64,000 bases of DNA from Gammaproteobacteria bacterium HGW-Gammaproteobacteria-13 (GCA_002840155.1 PGZH01000012.1:266179-330178); one strand, 5' to 3'; shown: positions 24,932 through 34,182, numbered from the stretch's first letter. A program made the numbers and translations. Notes: generated by a model from the letters alone, not told the origin.

Positions 24932-24965
24932 CCCGCGCCCTAATCGGCGCGGGTTTCTTTTTTGT
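24932..24965 (+). terminator. terminator after valS
   Basis: CCCGCGCC and GGCGCGGG form an eight-base stem followed by TTTCTTTTTT, 20 bases after the valS stop. Confidence 0.9.
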
Positions 24966-25022
24966 GGGAGGGACTTCAGGCGCGAGCTTTAACAGCAAAG
25001 TCGCGGCTGAAGCCCCTCCCAC
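24964..25022. repeat. palindromic REP-like element
   Basis: Ends GTGGGAGGG and CCTCCCAC are inverted, and internal segments GACTTCAGGCGCGA and TCGCGGCTGAAG pair, so the whole 59 bases fold into one long hairpin. It begins in the T run of the valS terminator. It resembles another Pseudomonas intergenic repeat family. Confidence 0.7.
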
Positions 25023-25048
25023 GGTTCACCTGATTTACCGGTACACCC

Positions 25049-26512
25049 ATGACTGATACACGCTCCCCTTCCCTGCTCGATGCTCTGCTGCCGATTGGCG
25101 TACTGGTGCTGCTGTTGGGCCTTTCCGTTTACCTGTACGGCGACAGCTCCTCCAGCGGGCCAAACCAGATCGCGCTGATGAGCGCGGCCTTTGTCGCCGG
25201 CCTGGTCGGCCTGAAGAATGGCCTGCAGTGGGCGCAGATCGAGGAAGGCATCCTCGCCGGCATCCATATGGCGATGAAGGCCAACCTGATTCTGCTGGCG
25301 GTCGGCGCGCTGATCGGCACCTGGATTCTCGCCGGCACCGTGCCAACCATGATCTGGCTCGGCCTCAAGCTGATCTCGGCGGAATACTTCTACGTCACCA
25401 GTTGCCTGATCTGCGCCCTCACCGCGCTGTCCATCGGCAGCTCCTGGACGGTGGCCGGCACCCTGGGCATCGGCCTGATGGGCGTGGCGGCAGGCCTGGG
25501 CCTGGACCCGGCGATTACCGCCGGCGCGATCATTTCCGGCGCCTACTTTGGCGACAAGCTCTCGCCGCTGTCAGACACCACCAACCTGGCGCCCGCCGCG
25601 GCCGGGGCTGATCTGTTCGCGCATATCCGCCTGATGCTGCGCACCACGACACCGGCCTTGTTGATTGCCCTGATGATTTTCTTCGTTCTCGGCCAGCAAG
25701 CCAGCAACAGCCACGACACCGCGCGTATCGCCGAAGTGCTGCAGGCGCTGGAAGCTCAGTTCAGCCTGGGCTGGCACCTGTTGCTGCCGGTGGCGCTGCT
25801 GCTGTTTCTCGCGGTGCGCCAGTGGGCGGCCTTTCCAGCGGTGTTTGTCGCCGCGCTGCTCGGCGGCGTGTTCGCCGTGGTCTTTCAGCCCGAAGTGATG
25901 GCGCGCCTGGCCGATCCGGCTGCCGGCAGCCTGGCGCCGCTGAAAACCGTATGGAGCGCGCTGTTCGCCGGTTATGAATCGAGCAGCGGCAACCCGGCGC
26001 TGGACGGCCTGCTGTCCAAGGGCGGTATGGCCAGCATGCTCACCACCGTGTGGCTGATCATCTGCGCCATGTGCTTTGGCGGCGTGCTGGAAAAGCTCGG
26101 CCTGCTGCAACGCCTGCTGCAAAGCACCCTGCACCTGGCGAAAAGCACCAGCAGCCTGATCGCCAGCACCATTGCCACCAGCATCGGCACCAATATCATC
26201 ACCGCCGACCAGTACATCGCCCTGGTACTGCCAGGCCGCATGTACCGCGCCGAGTACGAGAAACGCGGGCTGGCCCCAGTCAATCTGTCGCGCGCCCTGG
26301 AAGACGGCGGCACCCTGACCTCGGTGCTGGTGCCGTGGAACACCTGCGGCGCCTATATGGCCGCCACTCTGGGCGTGGCGACCCTGAGCTACCTGCCGTA
26401 CTGCTTCTTCAACCTGCTGATGCCGCTATTGGCGATTTGCCTGGCATTTATCTTCCCGCCGCAGCCCGTTGTGCCGGCCCAGGCCGAACGCGACGACCTG
26501 TCGCAGGCCTGA
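25049..26512 (+). CDS. Na+/H+ antiporter, NhaC family
   Basis: A 487-residue inner-membrane protein with about 11-12 hydrophobic helices. The family pattern includes GALIGTWILAGTVPTMIWLGL, SSWTVAGTLGIGLMGVA and GAYFGDKLSPLSDTTNLAPA, the last being the conserved ion-binding region of NhaC. A second half repeats the fold with STIATSIGTNIITADQYIALVLPGRMY. Expected to exchange sodium for protons; the direction and partner ions are inferred from family. It lies upstream of nhaD, separated by 213 bases without a visible gene, so they may be independently transcribed. Confidence 0.9.
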   Translation: MTDTRSPSLLDALLPIGVLVLLLGLSVYLYGDSSSSGPNQIALMSAAFVAGLVGLKNGLQWAQIEEGILAGIHMAMKANLILLAVGALIGTWILAGTVPTMIWLGLKLISAEYFYVTSCLICALTALSIGSSWTVAGTLGIGLMGVAAGLGLDPAITAGAIISGAYFGDKLSPLSDTTNLAPAAAGADLFAHIRLMLRTTTPALLIALMIFFVLGQQASNSHDTARIAEVLQALEAQFSLGWHLLLPVALLLFLAVRQWAAFPAVFVAALLGGVFAVVFQPEVMARLADPAAGSLAPLKTVWSALFAGYESSSGNPALDGLLSKGGMASMLTTVWLIICAMCFGGVLEKLGLLQRLLQSTLHLAKSTSSLIASTIATSIGTNIITADQYIALVLPGRMYRAEYEKRGLAPVNLSRALEDGGTLTSVLVPWNTCGAYMAATLGVATLSYLPYCFFNLLMPLLAICLAFIFPPQPVVPAQAERDDLSQA

Positions 26513-26725
26513 GCCCACAGCCGCCCGCAGCTGCGCATAACCGCGCTGCTGGGGCGCGGCAGCGCTAACCAATCAGTCAGAAAAACCCTGCGCAAGTCGC
26601 AGGCAGGCTCGCTGTGCGATAAATCCCCTCCCAATTTCTGAGCATTTCAGGCATCTTCGTCGACGCATCAAAAGCCTCCGGCACCTCTAATTCAATAAAA
26701 AAGCCCTGCAAATGGAATTCTGACC

Positions 26726-28102
26726 ATGTATGCGTTGATGGCATTGATCTTTGTCCTCGGTTACCTGTGTATCGCCCTCGAACACCCGCTGAAAATCGAT
26801 AAAGCCGCGTCGGCCATCCTGACTGCGGTGATTTGCTGGACTCTGCTGGTACTCGGCGCGGACAGCATTCTGCCGCTGATCGGTGCCGCCACCGCCGGCG
26901 CCAGTGGCAATGACCATCACGTCACCGAAGAGCTGCGCCATCATCTGGGCGAAATCTCCGAGATCCTGTTCTTCCTGATGGGCGCCATGACCATCGTCGA
27001 GCTGATCGACGCCCATGAAGGCTTCAAGGTCATCACCGACCGCATCCGCACCAACAAGCGCGTTACCCTGCTCTGGGTGGTGGCGCTGATCACCTTCTTC
27101 CTCTCAGCCGTGCTGGATAACCTGACCACCACCATCGTGATGGTTTCACTGCTGCGCAAACTGATCGCTGACCAGAAAGAACGCTGGTTCTACGTCGGTA
27201 TCGTGGTGATCGCCGCCAACTCCGGTGGCGCCTGGTCGCCGATTGGTGACGTGACCACCACCATGCTGTGGATCGGCAATCAGGTCACCACCAGCGGCAT
27301 CATCACCAACCTGTTTATCCCAAGCGTGGTCTGCCTGCTGGTGCCGCTGCTGGTACTGAGTATGACCATGAAGGGCGAAATCCAGCGGCCGTTGCTCAGC
27401 GAATCAGATGAAGAGCGGCGTGACCCGACCACACCGTTCGAGCGTAACTTGGTGTTTATCCTCGGCATCGGCGCCCTGGTGTTTGTGCCGATTTTCAAGA
27501 CCGTGACCCACCTGCCGCCGTATATGGGCATCCTCTTCGGTTTGGGTGTGCTCTGGGTGGTTACCGAGATAATTCACCGCGGCAAGAACGACGAAGACAA
27601 GCATCCGCTGTCGGTAGTTGGCGTACTTCGACGTATCGACACCACCAGCGTGCTGTTCTTTCTCGGCATCCTGCTGGCGGTCTCCAGCCTGGCCACTGCC
27701 GGCCACCTCACCCAGGTGGCTACCGCACTGCGTGAAAGCCTGGGCAATGTGTATGCGATCAACATTGCCATCGGCCTGCTGTCGTCGGTGGTGGACAACG
27801 TACCGCTGGTAGCTGGTGCGATGAAAATGTACCCACTGGTCACCCCGGAAGCCTTGGCGCTGGCCGGTGCAGACAGCACCTGGCTGAGCAACTTCCAGGT
27901 CAACGGCACCTTCTGGGAAATGCTCGCCTATTGCGCCGGCACCGGCGGCAGCTGCCTGATCATCGGCTCGGCGGCCGGCGTTGCGGCTATGGGTATGGAG
28001 AAAATCAACTTTATCTGGTACCTGAAGAAGATCAGCCTGCTGGCCTTCCTCGGTTATATCTCCGGGGCTGCGACCTATATCGCGATTGCCACCCTGAGCT
28101 GA
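26726..28102 (+). CDS. nhaD: Na+/H+ antiporter NhaD
   Basis: A 458-residue ion-transporter-superfamily protein with about 12 membrane helices. It contains the NhaD features FFLMGAMTIVELIDAHEGF, FFLSAVLDNLTTTIVM, NSGGAWSPIGDVTTTMLW and SSVVDNVPLVAGAM; the repeated DN/NT pairs are the membrane-embedded ion-site residues. It probably exports sodium (and lithium) at alkaline pH. It follows the NhaC-type gene and precedes a small winged-helix protein. Confidence 0.93.
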   Translation: MYALMALIFVLGYLCIALEHPLKIDKAASAILTAVICWTLLVLGADSILPLIGAATAGASGNDHHVTEELRHHLGEISEILFFLMGAMTIVELIDAHEGFKVITDRIRTNKRVTLLWVVALITFFLSAVLDNLTTTIVMVSLLRKLIADQKERWFYVGIVVIAANSGGAWSPIGDVTTTMLWIGNQVTTSGIITNLFIPSVVCLLVPLLVLSMTMKGEIQRPLLSESDEERRDPTTPFERNLVFILGIGALVFVPIFKTVTHLPPYMGILFGLGVLWVVTEIIHRGKNDEDKHPLSVVGVLRRIDTTSVLFFLGILLAVSSLATAGHLTQVATALRESLGNVYAINIAIGLLSSVVDNVPLVAGAMKMYPLVTPEALALAGADSTWLSNFQVNGTFWEMLAYCAGTGGSCLIIGSAAGVAAMGMEKINFIWYLKKISLLAFLGYISGAATYIAIATLS

Positions 28103-28113
28103 CCCTCAATCAG

Positions 28114-28135
28114 GCCGTGCGCCCCGGCGCACGGC
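28114..28135. other. hairpin after nhaD
   Basis: GCCGTGCGCC and GGCGCACGGC form a perfect 10-base stem with a two-base loop, 12 bases after the nhaD stop. No T run follows, so it could stabilise the upstream mRNA or act as a partial terminator. Confidence 0.6.
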
Positions 28136-28155
28136 ATCACGCCAGGTACATGCCC

Positions 28156-28452
28156 ATGGACGTCAGCAAAACCCGCAGCAGCTTCTACCGCCGCCTGTAT
28201 GTGGCCTGGCTGATCGACAGCGGCGGCGCCACCAGCGTACCAGCGCTGATGGCCGCCACCGGCATGCCCCGGCGCACCGCCCAGGACACCCTGAGCGCCC
28301 TGGCCGAGCTGGATATCGACTGCGCCTTCGCCCAGCAAAGCGGTGAACGCAATAACGCCGGGCACTATGAAATTCGTGACTGGGGCGCAATCAATCCGCA
28401 GTGGATTGCCGCCAATCTGGCGCAAATCAAGGCCGTGCTCGGCTACCCCTAA
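28156..28452 (+). CDS. small winged-helix DNA-binding protein
   Basis: A 98-residue protein beginning MDVSKTRSSFYRRLYVAWLIDSGGATSVPALMAATGMPRRTAQDTLSALAELDI. The helix-turn-helix is LMAATGMPRRTAQDTLSAL, with a wing ending at GHYEIRDWG. No effector domain is present. Homologues I know of in Pseudomonas are also annotated only as helix-turn-helix proteins, so the target is unknown. It ends 15 bases before the VTT gene and may be co-transcribed with it. An ATG at 28150 is an alternative start; the AGG at 28144-28146 suits the ATG at 28156 better. Confidence 0.8.
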   Translation: MDVSKTRSSFYRRLYVAWLIDSGGATSVPALMAATGMPRRTAQDTLSALAELDIDCAFAQQSGERNNAGHYEIRDWGAINPQWIAANLAQIKAVLGYP

Positions 28453-28467
28453 GCTGCCGAGGCCGCC

Positions 28468-29028
28468 ATGCGCAGCTCCCACCGCCTACTGCTGGTCCTT
28501 GTGTTTCTGCTTAGCCTGTTTGTGCTGTTCGAAACCCTGGGCATCCGCGCGCAGTTCAGCCTGGATGCCTTGCAGACGCTGATTCTTATGCACCCGGTCG
28601 TCGGACTGCTGCTGTTTATTCTGCTATTTGCCCTCGGCAATCTGATCCAAATTCCCGGCTGGGTATTTCTCGCCGCTGCGGTACTGGCCCTGGGGCGGCT
28701 TTATGGCGGCATCGTCACCTACGTAGCGGCCTGCGTGTCCTGCACCGTCACCTACATCACCATTCGCTATCTGGGCGGTAACGCCCTGCGCGAGTTGGAC
28801 AACTCCCTGGCGCAACGCCTGCTTAACGGTCTTGATCGCCACCCACTGGCCAGCATCATCAGCCTACGCATGCTGTTTCAGACCATGCCGGCGCTGAACT
28901 ACGCGCTAGCCTTGTCTGACCTACGCTTTCGCATCTATCTGCTTGGCACTCTGCTCGGCCTGCCGCTGCCGATTGCTCTGTATTGCCTGTTCTTTGATTA
29001 TCTGGCGATGTGGCTGAATATCGCCTAG
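28468..29028 (+). CDS. VTT-domain (TVP38/TMEM64 family) membrane protein
   Basis: A 186-residue integral membrane protein related to the DedA/VTT group. After an N-terminal helix (LLLVLVFLLSLFVLFETL) comes the family core with FALGNLIQIPGWVFLAAAVLALGRLYGG, a reentrant-type segment, and RMLFQTMPALNYALALSDLRFRIYLLGTLLG. VTT proteins are proposed to move or scramble lipids; the substrate here is not known. It has a GAGG ribosome binding site just after the upstream gene. Confidence 0.85.
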   Translation: MRSSHRLLLVLVFLLSLFVLFETLGIRAQFSLDALQTLILMHPVVGLLLFILLFALGNLIQIPGWVFLAAAVLALGRLYGGIVTYVAACVSCTVTYITIRYLGGNALRELDNSLAQRLLNGLDRHPLASIISLRMLFQTMPALNYALALSDLRFRIYLLGTLLGLPLPIALYCLFFDYLAMWLNIA

Positions 29029-29091
29029 CAACGAGCAACCCGCGCCCAGCTGTGGGAAAATCCCGCGCCCCGAGCCTCAGATCCGCCTGCC

Positions 29092-30111
29092 ATGTCCCTG
29101 CCGCCGAAACGCCCCAACCGTAAACCCAGCCCTGCGACTGGCAAACCTGCTGCAGGTAAGCCCGACGCAGCCAAGGGCCAGTTGCACCCACGCAACCGTC
29201 ATCAGGGGCGCTATGACTTTCCCGCGCTGATCAAGGCCAGCCCGGAGCTGGCGGCCTTTGTGATCATCAATCCCTATAGCAATGAGAGCATCGACTTCGC
29301 CAACCCGGCGGCGGTCAAAGTGTTCAATCGCGCGCTGCTCAAGCAGTTTTATGGCATCAGTCATTGGGATATTCCGGCGGATTACCTGTGCCCGCCGATC
29401 CCTGGCCGCGCCGATTACCTGCATTACCTGGCCGACCTGCTGGCCAACAGCAATGGCGGCGAAATCCCGCGCGGGGCCAAGGTGCGCGCGCTGGATATTG
29501 GCGTGGGCGCCAACTGCATCTACCCGCTGCTGGGTAACCGCGAATACGCCTGGCAGTTTCTCGGCTCGGACATCGCCGCCAGTGCCATCGCCTCGGCCAA
29601 AGCCATAGTGCAATCCAATCCGGGCTTGAGCGAGGCGATTGAGCTGCGCCAGCAGCGCGACAGCGCGCATATCTTCCAGGGCTTGCTACAGAGCGATGAG
29701 CGCTTCGACCTGACCCTGTGCAACCCGCCCTTCCACGCCAGCGCGGAAGAAGCCAGCAGCGGCAGCAAACGCAAATGGCGCAACCTCGGCAAACTCGACC
29801 CCAAACGCAAACTGCCGGTGCTGAACTTCGGCGGCCAGGCGGCGGAGCTGTGGTGCAAGGGTGGCGAAGCGGCGTTTGTCAGCCAGTTGATCAAGGAAAG
29901 TGTCGCGGTGGGTCAGCAGGTGCTGTGGTTTAGCAGCCTGATTTCCAAGGCCGGCAACCTGCCGGGCGTTTACAGCGAGTTGAAGAAAGTCGGCGCACTC
30001 CAGGTACAAACCGTGGAAATGGCCCAGGGCCAGAAGCAAAGCCGTTTTGTTGCCTGGACCTTTCAGACGGCGGAACAGCAGCAGGCCTGGCGCACAGCCC
30101 GCTGGTCGTAG
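29092..30111 (+). CDS. rlmF: 23S rRNA (adenine(1618)-N6)-methyltransferase RlmF
   Basis: S-adenosylmethionine-dependent methyltransferase that modifies A1618 of 23S rRNA. The 339-residue protein has a basic N-terminus (residues 1-38, KRPNRKPSP), the RNA-binding segment [16 protein letters not shown], the SAM-binding motif [15 protein letters not shown] and the catalytic NPPFH motif of amino-methyltransferases. It is followed by an intergenic repeat and a converging permease gene. Confidence 0.95.
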   Translation: MSLPPKRPNRKPSPATGKPAAGKPDAAKGQLHPRNRHQGRYDFPALIKASPELAAFVIINPYSNESIDFANPAAVKVFNRALLKQFYGISHWDIPADYLCPPIPGRADYLHYLADLLANSNGGEIPRGAKVRALDIGVGANCIYPLLGNREYAWQFLGSDIAASAIASAKAIVQSNPGLSEAIELRQQRDSAHIFQGLLQSDERFDLTLCNPPFHASAEEASSGSKRKWRNLGKLDPKRKLPVLNFGGQAAELWCKGGEAAFVSQLIKESVAVGQQVLWFSSLISKAGNLPGVYSELKKVGALQVQTVEMAQGQKQSRFVAWTFQTAEQQQAWRTARWS

Positions 30112-30132
30112 GCTGGCGATAGCGCGGTGAAC

Positions 30133-30210
30133 GTAGCCCGGATAAGCCCCAGCGCAATCCGGGAGCAGATCTTACGGCCAGCAAAGCGCCCCGGATTGCA
30201 TCCGGGCTAC
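30133..30210. repeat. palindromic intergenic repeat (GTAGCCCGGAT family)
   Basis: Terminal arms GTAGCCCGGAT and ATCCGGGCTAC are perfectly inverted over 11 bases, and internal CGCAATCCGGG and CCCCGGATTGC pair again. It lies between convergent genes rlmF and the SLC13-like permease and may also act as their terminator. Confidence 0.75.
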
Positions 30211-30219
30211 GGCTTACGC

Positions 30220-31458
30220 CTACCAGGGCAGCCAACCGCCCAACGCCAGCCACAACCCCGCCACGCCCAGGCTCAGCAAGGTCACCGGCACGCCGCTGCG
30301 GGCAAAGTCGACAAAGCTCAGCGGTACGCCCTGACGCCGCGCGCTTTCGGCGACGATCAGGTTGACCACGCTGCCGATCAGCAGCAGGTTGCCGGCCAGC
30401 GTCGACATGATCGCCAGGCCCACCAATAAGGCTTCGCTGGCATCCGGCAACACGCCCAGCAGCAACATCACGTAGGGCACATTGCCGATCAGGTTACCGG
30501 CCAGCAGGGACAGGCTCGCCAGGGTGATCACCCCATGCGGCAGCAAGCCCAGCTCGGCCAGATTGCCGGCCATACCGGCGACCTGCGGCAGGCTCATCGC
30601 CGCGCCGGTGACGATGAACAACCCGGCAAACAGCAGCAACAGGTTCCAGTCGACCTTCTGCACATAGTCGCGGCTATCCACCCGCCGCGAAATCATCACC
30701 AATGCGGCAATCAGCAGCGCGGAAATTTCGCGCGGCATGCTGGTGGAAAACAGCCCGAGCAGCACCAGGCTGGCCAGCAGCGGCTTGAGGTAACTGCGCA
30801 GGCCATAGATGCGCTCAACCGGGGTTTCTTCCTGCACTGCTGGTTTGGCCGTACCCCAGCGCTTGCGCCATTGCAGCCAGATCACCGCGTAGGTAATGGC
30901 CAATGCCGCCAGCGCGGGCGGGCCGGCGATAAAGGTGTAAGACCAGAAATCCAGGCCGCCGGCCTGACCGATGAGGATGTTCTGCGGGTTGCCGATCAGG
31001 CTGGCGGATGAGCCGGCATTGCACGACAGCGCCAATGCCAGGAGAAATGGCCGTGGATCGAGGCCACGGGCCAGCAAGCTATGGCACAGCAACGGGGTCA
31101 GGGCAAAGGCGACGATGTCATTGACCAGCAGCGCCGACAGCACGCCACCCAACAGAACCACGCCCAACAGCAGCAGCGCCGGCTGCTCGGCATAGTGGCT
31201 GAGCTGCTGGTTAAGCCAGGCGTACACGCCGGAGAAGTCGAACTGCGCACTGATCAGCATCAGCGCCAACAGCAGCAACAGTGCACCGGCATCCAGATGG
31301 CTGGCCGCCTCGGCCGGGGATTGTGCGCCGCTGACCAGCAGCAACACCGCCGCGCAGCCAGCAATCCAGCTGCGATCAACGCGCAGGCCACGAATGCCCC
31401 CTGCAGCCATGCCCAGGTAGGTCAATACAAACAGAATTGAAACGACCCATAAGGTCAT
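30220..31458 (-). CDS. SLC13/ArsB-like anion permease
   Basis: A 412-residue membrane protein starting MTLWVVSILFVLTYLGMAAGG at the ATG at 31458, with an AAGGATGG upstream. About 11 helices are visible. Motifs LLVNDIVAFALTPLLCHSL, SSASLIGNPQNILIGQAGGLDFWSY and NVPYVMLLLGVLPDASEALL match the CitMHS/ArsB ion-transporter superfamily; the GNPQN motif is typical of the anion site. The substrate cannot be told from sequence; candidates are dicarboxylate, citrate or an oxyanion. No arsenic or citrate genes are adjacent. Confidence 0.85.
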   Translation of the reverse strand: MTLWVVSILFVLTYLGMAAGGIRGLRVDRSWIAGCAAVLLLVSGAQSPAEAASHLDAGALLLLLALMLISAQFDFSGVYAWLNQQLSHYAEQPALLLLGVVLLGGVLSALLVNDIVAFALTPLLCHSLLARGLDPRPFLLALALSCNAGSSASLIGNPQNILIGQAGGLDFWSYTFIAGPPALAALAITYAVIWLQWRKRWGTAKPAVQEETPVERIYGLRSYLKPLLASLVLLGLFSTSMPREISALLIAALVMISRRVDSRDYVQKVDWNLLLLFAGLFIVTGAAMSLPQVAGMAGNLAELGLLPHGVITLASLSLLAGNLIGNVPYVMLLLGVLPDASEALLVGLAIMSTLAGNLLLIGSVVNLIVAESARRQGVPLSFVDFARSGVPVTLLSLGVAGLWLALGGWLPW

Positions 31459-31689
31459 GCCGCGGCCATCCTTTGTTACCCGCGCGATTGCGCTGCAGCA
31501 CTCTAAAGGGCCAGAGGCTGACGGGGAACTGGCCATAAAGAAAAAAGCGCCAGGAGCGCTTTTCAACCTCACGCAGCGACGACCCGAAGGATGGCTGCCA
31601 GGAATGGCAGGCCATAAAAAGCCGGCGCACAGACCGGCTTGCTTGGCACCCGGCCAGACGCATGCAGCGCGTCTGACCGGCAACAGGCT
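31459..31689 (-). terminator. gap with two minus-strand hairpins between a beta-propeller gene and the permease
   Basis: No gene is seen. On the minus strand GCCGG/CCGGC followed by TTTTT (plus 31616-31640) and AAAAGCGC/GCGCTTTTTT (plus 31541-31564) are both plausible terminators for transcripts coming from the right. A weaker inverted pair, ATGGCTGCCAGGAATGGCAG, lies between them (31591-31610). The permease promoter must also lie in this stretch but is not obvious. Confidence 0.6.
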
Positions 31690-31925
31690 AGGGTCTGTTG
31701 CCGTTTCGTCGCGAGCCGCGTTGCTGCGCAAAATCTCGCCAGGTTAGGCGGAGGACGCAGGTAATGGTTGTTCCCTTGCCAAGTCCTCCAACACCGCATG
31801 GCGAGATTTTGCGCGCAACCCGCAGGGCCGGGCCTGTTTTAGCGCGATACTGCGTTTCTCGACACTCATTTGGAACAACCAAACTTCGTGTCTCGTGCCT
31901 TGCCTCGCGCTAAAACAGGCTCCGG
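31690..31925. repeat. nested inverted-repeat element overlapping the end of the beta-propeller gene
   Basis: Two pairs of perfect inverted repeats are nested side by side: GCGCAAAATCTCGCC (31726-31740) with GGCGAGATTTTGCGC (31800-31814), and CCTGTTTTAGCGCG (31833-31846) with CGCGCTAAAACAGG (31906-31919). Between the second arms are short related words (GGAACAACC). It codes for no transposase and looks like a composite intergenic repeat or a non-autonomous element remnant. The right arm lies inside the reading frame of the neighbouring gene. Confidence 0.75.
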
Positions 31926-33215
31926 CGCATGCGCCAGGCCTTCCGGTGCCAGCTTGCCGGAACCGGCACCTTCGCCGGCACCGACGACCTGCAGCACCTT
32001 GGGTTGCTCCGGCTGATCAAGATCAATCAGCGCCAGCGCATCCGCACGCTCCAGGGTAGCCACCGCCAAGCGCTTGCCGAAGGCATCAAAACTCACCACA
32101 CCTTCCGGCTCGCTGCCCTTGTTGGGGCTGCGCGCATCCGGGTAAACGCCGGCCTGGGCCGCCATATCATCGAGTTGGCTGCCGGTGTCGCCGAGCAGCT
32201 TGCCGCTCATGGCATCGAACACGCTGACGGTGCGCCCACCACCGCTGGGCAGGCCGGCTTTGGTCTTGGCGATTTTCGGGTCGGTATCGCCTTCATCGGC
32301 GCTGATCAGGTAACGGCCATCGGCGCTGACGGCCAGGGCATCCGGCTCGCGCAGGGCGAACAGCTCAGCAGTCGGCTGATACTTGCCGTCATCGACAATA
32401 TCCGCCGCATGGCGCACGGTGCCGACGCCAAATACCTTGTCCAGCTTGCCCTGCAGCACATCGATCACGGCAATCGCATTGTTTTCCTGCAAGCTGACGT
32501 AGGCGCGCGCGCCGTCCGGGCTGAAGGTCACGTATTCCGGCTCGATATGCTCGGGGCTGGTGCCGAATGGCACTTTCAGCTCTTCACCGTCGATCACCCG
32601 CTCCAGCAGGCGCTGATGCTCGGCCTGGGTGGTGCCCTCGACACCCGCCAGGTCCGGCAGTGTGATCAGGCTGTGCTTGGCCGCCGCCACGCCGCCGCGC
32701 AGGTCGATCAGGCTGATCGAGCCTTCACCGCTGCGAAAGCCCTCGCCGTCACGCACATAGCCTTCGCCTTCGTTGGCCACCACGATGAAGTCGCCTTTCG
32801 GCGAAAACGCCAGGCTGTCCGGCCAGATGCCGATTTCCACAGTATTAAGCAGCTTGCCATCGGCCGCCGCACGCAACTCGACGCGGCCGTTTTTCAAGCC
32901 ATCGCTGTTGCGGATGCACACGGCAAACAGGTCTTCGCTGGAGTGGAAAATTGCCGAGGTAATCTCCCCCGCACCTTCAGCCACCAGCTTATGCCGAGCA
33001 ATGCGGTTAAGGCCCTTGGCCGGGTCCAGCTGCAGCACATCCACCAAGCCTTCGGCGCTGTTGGAGACAATCACCCGCATGCTTGAGGCCTGCGCGCTGA
33101 CAATTTCAGTGCCGGCAGCAAAGCCGCTCTCGTACAGGGCCAGGGGTTTAAGCTCAAGGGCCGAAGCCAATGGAGCCAGGGCAAACAGCGCACAAAGTGT
33201 CGGGATTCGCAGCAC
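31866..33215 (-). CDS. choice-of-anchor I type secreted beta-propeller protein, 3' end altered
   Basis: A 449-residue protein with signal peptide MLRIPTLCALFALAPLASA and repeated YVTN/beta-propeller blades such as DSLAFSPKGDFIVVANEGEG, EYVTFSPDGARAYVSLQENNAIAVIDV, DALAVSADGRYLISADEGD and EPEGVVSFDAFGKRLAVATLERADALALIDL. This is the pattern of choice-of-anchor I / PhoX-like propellers. The start is a GTG at 33215 with AAGGA eight bases upstream. The family normally continues after KLAPEGLAH with a final blade; here the last 19 residues (PEPVLARGKARDTKFGCSK) are encoded by the inverted-repeat element, so the C-terminus appears to be replaced. Confidence 0.8.
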   Translation of the reverse strand: MLRIPTLCALFALAPLASALELKPLALYESGFAAGTEIVSAQASSMRVIVSNSAEGLVDVLQLDPAKGLNRIARHKLVAEGAGEITSAIFHSSEDLFAVCIRNSDGLKNGRVELRAAADGKLLNTVEIGIWPDSLAFSPKGDFIVVANEGEGYVRDGEGFRSGEGSISLIDLRGGVAAAKHSLITLPDLAGVEGTTQAEHQRLLERVIDGEELKVPFGTSPEHIEPEYVTFSPDGARAYVSLQENNAIAVIDVLQGKLDKVFGVGTVRHAADIVDDGKYQPTAELFALREPDALAVSADGRYLISADEGDTDPKIAKTKAGLPSGGGRTVSVFDAMSGKLLGDTGSQLDDMAAQAGVYPDARSPNKGSEPEGVVSFDAFGKRLAVATLERADALALIDLDQPEQPKVLQVVGAGEGAGSGKLAPEGLAHAPEPVLARGKARDTKFGCSK

Positions 33216-33387
33216 AGCAACTATCCTTATGCAAAGACGTGGGGATTGAACAAATCCGCAGCAGTCTTCATTCGCGCGATGACATTTTGATGAACTATTA
33301 ATGGCGTTTTATCTGCGCCTGCGCAGTGGTATTACTGGGCCATTACCACGCGCATGCGCTATTCCCGGTTGTCACTAAGGGGTTTTA

Positions 33388-34182
33388 ATGAAGTGGAAAA
33401 ACCTGTTCGTCGCGTTCTGCCTGTTGCTGGGGCTGCCCGCGCAAGCCAGCGAACAGCCGGAACTGAAGATCAGCGTCGGCGACTGGCCGCCCTATCTGTC
33501 CAGCGAGTTGCAACACAACGGGGTGATCGCCCACCTGATCAGCGACCTGTTGGCCGACGAGGGCTATCGCGTCACCTTTCAGTTTCTGCCCTGGCCACGC
33601 GCCTATTCTGCCGCGGCGGCCGGACGCTTTGACGGCACCGCCGTGTGGATGCACAAAGACGAACGCGAGGCGGATTTTCTGTTCAGCGCGCCACTGCTCG
33701 ATGAACAATTCGTGTTTTTCCACCTGAAAAGCCTGCCCTTCGACTGGCAGACCTTTGACGACCTCACCGGCATGACCCTCGGCGGCGGCCTGGAATACAG
33801 CTACGGCCCGCAGTTCGATGCCTTTCTCGCCGAGAACAAGGTGAAGATCGAGCGCGTTTCCAGCGACCAGCAGAACTTCGAGAAGCTGCTCAAGGAGCGT
33901 GTGGTGCTCTACCCGCAGGAGATGAACGTCGGCTACGCCGCCCTGCGCAGCCACTTCAGTGCGCAAGATCAGGCCAAGATCACCCATCACCCCAAACCGC
34001 TGCTGGTCAACCTCAGCTACCTGATGCTGCCGAAAAGCCTGGAAGGCAGCCCGGCGCTGCTCGAACGCTTCAATAAGCGCCTGCAGCTCTACCGTGACAG
34101 CGGCCGTTATCAGCGTTATTTCGATGATCTACAGCAAGGCAAGTACCAGCAGGAGCCGTCAGCATCACCGGCAAGCGAGTAA
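33388..34182 (+). CDS. periplasmic substrate-binding protein (SBP_bac_3 type)
   Basis: A 264-residue protein with a signal peptide (MKWKNLFVAFCLLLGLPAQAS) and the type 3 solute-binding fold: ELKISVGDWPPYLSSELQHNGVIAHLISDLLADEGYRVTFQFLPWPRAY near the start and RFNKRLQLYRDSGRYQRYFDDL at the end. Such proteins bind amino acids or polar compounds, but no permease or ATPase genes are adjacent. The PWPRAY stretch is common in orphan members that may serve sensors. The ligand is unknown. Confidence 0.85.
   Translation: MKWKNLFVAFCLLLGLPAQASEQPELKISVGDWPPYLSSELQHNGVIAHLISDLLADEGYRVTFQFLPWPRAYSAAAAGRFDGTAVWMHKDEREADFLFSAPLLDEQFVFFHLKSLPFDWQTFDDLTGMTLGGGLEYSYGPQFDAFLAENKVKIERVSSDQQNFEKLLKERVVLYPQEMNVGYAALRSHFSAQDQAKITHHPKPLLVNLSYLMLPKSLEGSPALLERFNKRLQLYRDSGRYQRYFDDLQQGKYQQEPSASPASE

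Noticed and set aside
31457..31747. A 96-codon plus-strand frame in the repeat-rich gap
   Set aside because: It reads across two hairpins and the start of the inverted-repeat element, so it is unlikely to code.
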